Made by a program: the position numbers and the translations under genes
Notes under the pieces: generated by a model
What the model was told of the DNA's origin: nothing
What the model saw: only the letters and a program-made list of their open reading frames with translations
Databases searched by the model: none
DNA from: Lenisia limosa
Taxonomy: Eukaryota; Breviatea
DNA: 44,507 bases
Assembly (NCBI GenBank): GCA_001655205.1
Contig: LPNZ01006380.1
Coordinates: forward strand, 1-44,507
Direction: 5' to 3'
Part shown: positions 38,401 through 44,507 of the stretch, in pieces
Layout of the letters: every line of letters begins with the position of its first letter
Position numbering within the stretch: position 1 is the stretch's first letter

Positions 38401-40401
38401 ACTAATTGGTCAGAATAACAATCCCAAAACAAGAGGTATTCTATTTACCATACCGCATTTGCCATTGCACTTTTCGAAGTTAGGCCGGCATTCGCATAAG
38501 TACCTAAGACCTTCCTGAAGAAAGCTAAGTGAAAAACAAAGTTGGCATTACCTTGACGCAGGTTTCACTGTGACGATCACAGCATGTCTTAAAGTCAGGG
38601 CAGATGCGCTCACTGTCTTCACAATCCTGCGAAGAAATCAGCCACACAGAAAAGGTGTTGAACCACTCTCAAAACAATGAGCATACACTTCTGCACTCTC
38701 CTCCGTTACATGAGAAGCCTTTAGGACATTTCACACCGCATTCACCGCAGTTTTTGGGATCAGATTCAAGATCTTTTCGAGATACTAAAAATAAATGGTA
38801 AGATTCAAATTTTTAAAAGGAAATGGGAAACGTGATCCAGTCAGCCCTCTTACAGCATTTGTCGTCACACAAGATATTAGGAGGGAAGCAATCACATTTT
38901 GCGTTGTTGTTCTCGTCAAGGAAGCACTCAGTGTTGCGTTCACAGCAGACATTTGGGTCATGAGGGCAGAGTGTCTCGCCTTCGTCTTCGTTGCACTCAA
39001 ATACTGTCCATGTTAATAAGGGACGACGGTACAATATTTCATTCCATTAATAAGGCTGGAAATATGTGATAAAGGTACATCATCCTCATCATACCGCATT
39101 TGCCGTGAATACATTCGCTTGTTCCAGGGCATACATTGCCGCACTTCCCGCAATTTTTGGGATCCGTCAAGAATTCGCTTTTTGGTACTAGACAAAGTCA
39201 AATTCAAGGGTATTTATAAAGAAGGGAGCATAAGTATGAATCAAAGGTGACGCTAACCGCATTTGTCTTCACAAGGAACAGTTCCAGGTGTGCAAACACA
39301 GATTCCGACATTTCCATCACCCTGAAGAGTCAATAGTAAGGTCTTGCAAAAATATATCTGAGAAAAAACGCGCACCTTCTTGCAGATTTGGTCATTGTTG
39401 CAGCACACTGACACATCAAACGGACATTTGAATTCGTCATCATCACACACCGCGCTAACACGGCACTTACCGCCACGACAAATCTAAGTCGGTAATACAT
39501 CTGGTGATAGAATGTCTGAAATAAAGTTTTTACTAACCTGGCCTGTTGGACATTTAACTCCACACTTTCCGCAATTCCAAGGATCAGTTTGGTACTTGAC
39601 ACATTTCTGAGTTCCCTTGCAATAGATTTCGTCGTCTGCGCAATCGATTGGAACACATTTGTAGTTGATACAACGGGTATTACCCTTGCAGCGATGGTAA
39701 CAATTGGCACTAAATGATGAGAAGAGTATTGTATCATGATACCAAACCATTTATGATCCAGTCCAAGCTTGACACATGCTGGATTGTGGTCACTACAAAT
39801 AGCATGACCATAAGGGCAAGCTGGAAAATTAGCAGACACATAAGAGTAACCTTACATTTGCATGATTTCTGAATGCATCTCTGTCCTTTGCCACAATGTC
39901 TGTTGCATGACCCGCAATGGGACTCGTTGAATCGTGGGTCAATGCATCTGAAAGTTAATACTTTGGTGTCTCAGAATAGCACACCTTCCATTGCAGCGAG
40001 CATAGCCGATAACACCATCGCATCCTTGATATGTGAGACGAGTAAACAAGAAATGTCAAAGTGTCCCTCAATGAAACAAACCATTGGGATCATAACATCC
40101 TCCATTTTTACAAGCACGTCCGTCTAAAACATTATTTTAAAACAGAAAATTGAAATTCTAACTTCCACAATCTCTTCCACAGCTTCCACAATGCCAAGCG
40201 TTTGTTTGAAGATCAACACAAGAACTGCCACATCTGGTACATCCTCTTCTTGACTTCAAAACAGGAAGAAACTCATTTGCGGGACCTGGAATGTGAAGAA
40301 TATGAATTTTGCAAACTTTGGTCCTCTTCATTAAATTGGTGAAGCTCATTCTGCGCGTTTGCCAGAACGGCAAAGGCAAGCAAAAGAAATAGCCACTTCA
40401 T
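32419..40401 (-). CDS. Large cysteine-rich secreted/membrane protein with STIG1-like repeats
   Basis: Starts at ATG 40401 with a signal peptide (MKWLFLLLAFAVLANAQ) and ends at TAG 32419-32421 after a hydrophobic segment (LYIAAGGGVLFAGLLG...VGAMFLM) and the basic tail KKKKKY, so a type I surface protein is likely. The ectodomain (about 34900-40300) repeats a module of the form D..NCGKCG.KCP.G..C..G.C, for example TDPWNCGKCGVKCPTGQ, SDPKNCGECGVKCPKGF and DDPENCGECNNKC. I count about thirteen. The pattern resembles the plant/fungal STIG1 domain. Modules alternate with CP.....VCC and CVC..G...C..KC units. The C-terminal third (32419-34900) is not cysteine-repeat: it has beta-rich segments (FTGHYTYSFDAVCRTGSCAY, LDFKLDLDLPAGDKKTLKFS, DPLFTYADGADFEVAGSF) that I do not recognise, then an EGF-like CKTENGGCNTEPYTSC. 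Dozens of short introns. Function is unknown; adhesion or wall/matrix binding is only a guess. Confidence 0.8.
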
Positions 40402-40884
40402 TCTGTTGTTTTTTTTTGACCTGGAGGTGTCAAATCAAACATGCAAATCACTTACTTAATAAGACTTAGTCCTATGTAATAAAAAGAAACACAACAAAAA
40501 GATTTCTCGAAAAAAAACCGTGTAAAAGGAAACCATTTGACTAATTTGGAAGAGAACCTTATTACCCTATATGGAAGTCGTAACAACACAGTTTCCCGAT
40601 TCATCTTGTCACTTGACCCCTGCTTATTGCCTGTTTTTTTTATTTATAAATAATTATAAATATATAAACAGATAAAAAACAAGGTAAAGGTACCAACAGA
40701 GACCGTAGTTGATCTTCGATCAACCCACCCTATCAGAATTTTTTCCGCACCGGGGATTGTTTTTGCCAAATTTTGGTGGTGAACAGCAGGACAGCAGGAC
40801 AGTTTGTGATAAATAATTAGCTAGCAAGCAGTTAATCAGCTTTATATTGTCATTCAGTCGAATGAAACCTCTCCAGCTTTTTCG
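40402..40884. promoter_or_regulatory. Divergent upstream region (cysteine-rich protein / AXDND1-like)
   Basis: Shared upstream region of two outward-facing genes, 483 bases. It contains an AT-rich near-palindrome (TTTATTTATAAATAATTATAAATATATAAA, about 40638-40668, a possible TATA source for either side). It also has a perfect 7-bp inverted repeat GTTGATC-TTC-GATCAAC (40708-40724) and a short CAGCAGGACAGCAGGACA repeat near 40785-40803. Confidence 0.45.
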
Positions 40885-43800
40885 ATGAATCCAACGCCGT
40901 GTCCTCCTGAAGGTCTCCGGCCTTCGAAAGAGACGCCCAGACGACAAAAAGCAGAAACAAGGCCGCCATCGGGCCTACAGCCTTCCGACGTCCTCACATC
41001 TCGTCAACGGGTTCAGCGTCACCAGGTCTCATCCCTACCTTCGCCACTACAAATCGCGGCATTTGCCCCTGCTCCAAAAAATGGCAATAGTGATCTGAGT
41101 TCAACGCGGAGAAAAGTCCGTCAAAGTCCAACGCCACAATGGGGGAACAAGTTGGACTATCCAAGTGGTGAGCTAAAACTTAACTGAGAGATATCATTGA
41201 GAAAATTACACAACCATCTTATCTACTATTTGTTTTTTCTTGTTCTGTTTTACCAAAAAGAAATCCAGTTGTGACATTGCATCTTATTGTTGCCGTTTTT
41301 GACACAGCAGACCAGGCGAACATGCCCCCAAAGTTGCCGGCCGCAAGGCCATCTTCAGCCCCCCCTAAGAGGCTCCAAGGACCTGTGTTGGTTTGGGATC
41401 TGTGTTGGTACGTGTTTCATCAAATGATCAGTATTTTGACTGTTCAGATTCCCTCGCCCTTCATCAGCGGTTATGGTTTGCGATTCTTGTTTTTTCTTTC
41501 TTTCTTGTTTTTTTACAGTACCTTTGAAAGCATAGCAAGAAATGACAAAATCCATTAGTTTTTGAGTAAATTTGGGACCATGACCCTGTAGAAAACAAAG
41601 CGGCATAGGGTAGCGTCAGTGCCATCTTCTCAGTACGGAAGCCGCTCAGAGTCGCAGCACAACTTGGGCGATACCAGGACTGAAAGAGCTCAACGGCCAT
41701 TTTCAGCCTCCTTCTATTCAACAGAGACTAAGTCCATTCTCCGCCCCGATAGCAGCACCAAAGCCAGACCAAAATCCCCAGTCAAATGGCAAGTTGATGG
41801 TAGGAGTGGTCAAATAGCAAGATGATGGTGGATTTAAGAACCATGCGCTCATGTTACAGCTGAAAATGCACCTCTGAGGAACGTTTGGGACAGTAGTTTG
41901 GCGCATGCGGAGTTTGAGAAACAAATCAAGCTGGGTAGGCTGCTTTTATTTTCTTTGAATGACACCCCCCAGGCTATGGCGACCAGGTTGCTGACGAAGC
42001 TCTTGGTATTCTCAATGTTCGTGGGGCTACAATGCTTGTATTATATGATTAAGCGTAACTATTTGACAGCATATTAATTCACAACGCATGTTCAATGCGT
42101 ATTTGCTATTTAATATATTACATACCCCAGCCGCTGTGTGGATCATAAATTATCAAAATGCCATACTCTTCTTTTTGATAATGCTTTAGGATGATGAATG
42201 TTCTGACTTTGATGATTCCCCAATATCTGAACAAGGCCCTCCCCCATTCATTGCCTCTGCACCAAGCCTAGATCTCTCATCACTCAGAACATCCCAAAAC
42301 AGGTACGAGTACGGTGTGTTGAACTATTTCTGGCAAAGTTGTACTTTATCATTTTATACAATTTATCTATTTTTTCAGAGGAAGGAAATCCTTCAAAAAT
42401 TAATGCTACCAGTCTGATCAGGCCGTCACTAACCTCTAGGCCGGGAAGTGCGAAAGTGCGTGGTCAGACTTACGATGAAGATGGAAAACACCTCGGTTAG
42501 AGAAGGGGGCAATTTGATTATCTTTGAAGAGAACATGTTTTTAAGAACTTGAGCGTCGTCAGTTATTGGTTCATTGACAAGAAATATTTTCGCATTTATT
42601 GTTTTGGGGATCAAAAAGTTGCTTTTATTCCAGAGTTTACATCCAGGTGAAGAAGGATTGAGCTCGCGACGTCAGCCCACTCAGAATATGACCAAGGCTG
42701 CTCTGACTACCGTCCCTGGACTATTCAATGATAACATTGAAGAAACGCTGGTTTGTCCTTGTTGCATGCTGACAACTCAGGACTCGTCTTATCTCTTTGA
42801 TCAAAACTCGGCATATCTTCCTCCAGACTCAACCATACCTGAGGTAACCTATCAGTAGAATAAGTTATATTGTTTGATATGAATAACTATCGAGCCATGA
42901 CCCTTCAGAAATACCATGTCAAGAACGCAGGCCCCACTGCTCCAAAAGATTCCGATGAATACACCATTGAACATGATGGTGAGCTCAAGAGCTGATCTAA
43001 TTATTTATCGTAATACACTCCAAAGTTATTGATGGACCTGTTTAGAAGACTCGAGGCTTTGGTATAAGACTCTGTTCCCTTCAAGGCTACCCTCTGGCCG
43101 CACTCAAGTATGAATTGCTGATTGTAATCTTCTAGGTACTGTTCTTAGAGAATTGCTTCAATCAAATGCTTAGCGACATTCCTCAGGAAGGCACTGAAGA
43201 TGGTTTGCATCTTCTCAAGATGTGTTACAGCTGTAGACCGCCTTGCGTGTGAAATTGACGTACATCGCCACGTCTTTGCAGAAATTCTGCGGCAGGTTGG
43301 TTGATTGATTGTTCAGTTTAATAATAAAAGACTGGGGTTCACAGTACTCCTGACTGACTGACTGATGGTTCAGGTTGCAGTGTCCTCAATAGACCGAGGT
43401 CGGCTACTTGCAAGACTTTGGAAGCTACACAGCACCCTTGTGGACAGGTAGGAAGAATTGCCCCTGTCAGTTCTAATGTTTTAGACTGAGGGTTCTTCTG
43501 TACACTGCTGCTGATCGACTGAAAGAAGCTATGGAAAATCGTGAGCAAAGGGGAATAGTAGCCTGTTACACTCTTTTTTGGAAGAAAGAAAAAAAAAATT
43601 GTCAATCTAACAAAGAAAACTGCCACAATTTTTGACGATGTAGTTGCGAACCTTCGGTCCATTGAGGCTGCCAGGCTAATGGATTCCGTCCAAAAGGAGT
43701 TCAAAACCCTGAGAGACCAAATCAAAGAGTTGGCGCTGCTTGTGGTGTGACCTTTCAGGCATGAGACCCTTATCGGGGCTTCAAGAGAGGAAATCAGCCG

Positions 43801-44507
43801 CCTCAACGCCGAGATTGAACGCTTCAAGGACCGGGAACAGAAGCATGACGACACGCTTTCTGAGCTCATTGGCATAAACCAGGTTGGTTACAGCTGACTT
43901 TGTAATTATTTTCAGGCATCTCATAAGCTAATTGCCTAGAAACTACGAGAGAAGCTTGGTCACTTTGAAGGACTAGTGAATGGCCTTGGTATGTGAGATC
44001 ATACTAAGCTTCATTGTAGTAAACATTAAATAATTGGTTTCTGCAAGTTCTGTCATGTGACCATATATTTGGTTTCTGGCAAGCTAGCAAGTTCTGTCAT
44101 GTGACCATATAGCTGCCACCAAAATCGCAATCGACCGCCATCACCCTTCCTTTGAGTTCCAGCCCACAGCATACTTCAACGAATGTAAGTTGAGACTGTT
44201 TAGTTGTATTCAACCATTGACGACACAGACTGCTCGACAATTGACCCGGACTTCCGTCAGGCTTATCAGGATCTGCACTTCATTGACACGTCAGTCCGGG
44301 ACATGTCAACTTCACTTCTCATCACCTTGCTTTTCACACCCTAGGTTCTGCAAGACAGATAACTCCACGCGATCCCTACCGGCCGGAACGCAGACGCCAC
44401 ACTCCTGGGTTGTGGAGGTGAGCTATGGCTGTTCTACTCGCTCCCTCTTCACTACTAACACAGAAGGTTGCGCCGCCGCCGATCAGCCAGAGTGAGGCGG
44501 CCACACA
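40885..44507 (+). CDS. AXDND1: AXDND1-like axonemal dynein light-chain-domain protein (3' end outside the window)
   Basis: Likely homologue of AXDND1, a coiled-coil protein carrying the axonemal dynein light-chain domain, expected in cilia or flagella. The start is ATG 40885 (MNPTPCPPEGLRPSKETPRR); an earlier ATG at 40861 stops after eight codons. The N-terminal half is Ser/Pro/Arg-rich and disordered (exons to about 42500). Exons then give AYLPPDSTIPE, KYHVKNAGPTAPKDSDEY, EDSRLWYKTLFPSRLPSGRT, VLFLENCFNQML and DRLACEIDVHRHVFAEILRQ, followed by VSSIDRGRLLARLWKLHSTL (about 43230-43450). The HRHVFAEILRQV...RG.LL signature is typical of the p28/AXDND1 domain. Coiled coil follows (LLYTAADRLKEAMENR; RHETLIGASREEISRLNAEI). 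The p28 light chain (DNALI1) is shorter and lacks this long N-terminus, so AXDND1 fits better. The protein continues past the window edge. Confidence 0.78.
42149..42182 (+). other. 10-bp stem-loop next to an intron acceptor
   Basis: ATTATCAAAA (42149-42158) pairs with TTTTGATAAT (42173-42182), loop of 14 bases, seven bases before the acceptor GCTTTAG that precedes the exon starting with GATGATGAATG. It may shorten the effective branch-to-acceptor distance in a longer intron of the AXDND1-like gene. Confidence 0.45.
44034..44111. repeat. Direct repeat duplicating a 3' splice region
   Basis: GCAAGTTCTGTCATGTGACC is repeated as a 25-base perfect match at 44043-44067 and 44087-44111, each copy preceded by TTGGTTTCTG. 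The second copy ends in ATATAG and is followed by the next exon of the AXDND1-like gene. The first ends in ATATAT and so lacks the AG. Confidence 0.85.

Noticed and set aside
32419-40401. Giardia-type variant surface protein or metallothionein
   Set aside because: There are no CXXC-dominated repeats and the tail is not the VSP type. The gene is full of introns, and the spacing fits NCG.CG STIG1-like modules better.

Overview
The window is nuclear DNA of a eukaryote with very intron-dense, compact genes. Almost every coding stretch is broken by introns, many only about 35-90 bases long, with GT..AG ends and a TGAC/TTGAC-like branch motif close to the acceptor. I assembled genes by joining exons that keep one frame and spell recognisable families. 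A holozoan is the best guess: the window holds a full-domain DGCR8/Pasha-like protein, the Drosha partner, which has been reported from animals and their unicellular relatives the ichthyosporeans. An AXDND1-like axonemal protein suggests a flagellated stage. I cannot name the genus.

Layout. 92-2630 (+): SLC45/SUT-type sugar transporter, one stretch unresolved. 3300-3830 (+): small unrecognised protein. 4310-8048 (-): DGCR8/Pasha-like protein with a WW domain and two dsRNA-binding domains; one assembly gap lies inside it. 8318-9755 (-): splicing factor SYF2. 9903-12563 (+): dihydropyrimidinase, 15 exons resolved exactly. 13352-32083 (+): a class II myosin with a coiled-coil tail of about 2,600 residues, interrupted by five sequence gaps. 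32419-40401 (-): a large secreted or membrane-anchored cysteine-rich protein with about thirteen STIG1-like modules. 40885 to the window end (+): AXDND1-like protein, cut by the window edge.

How the parts relate. These are mostly independent housekeeping, cytoskeletal and surface genes, not an operon-like system. Two gene pairs are divergent with short shared upstream regions (SYF2/dihydropyrimidinase, 147 bases; cysteine-rich protein/AXDND1, 483 bases). Two pairs are convergent.

The most interesting content is the microRNA-processing gene. It retains the WW segment that continues into an RPYLLGT motif and both dsRBDs, but it lacks the proline-cysteine that ligates heme in animal DGCR8, and I could not find the Drosha-binding C-terminal tail. 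Two long imperfect hairpins lie nearby: one in the intergenic region at 2972-3061 (31 base pairs by hand folding) and one at 6372-6443 inside an intron of the DGCR8-like gene itself. Both are candidate Microprocessor substrates and need folding statistics and small-RNA data.
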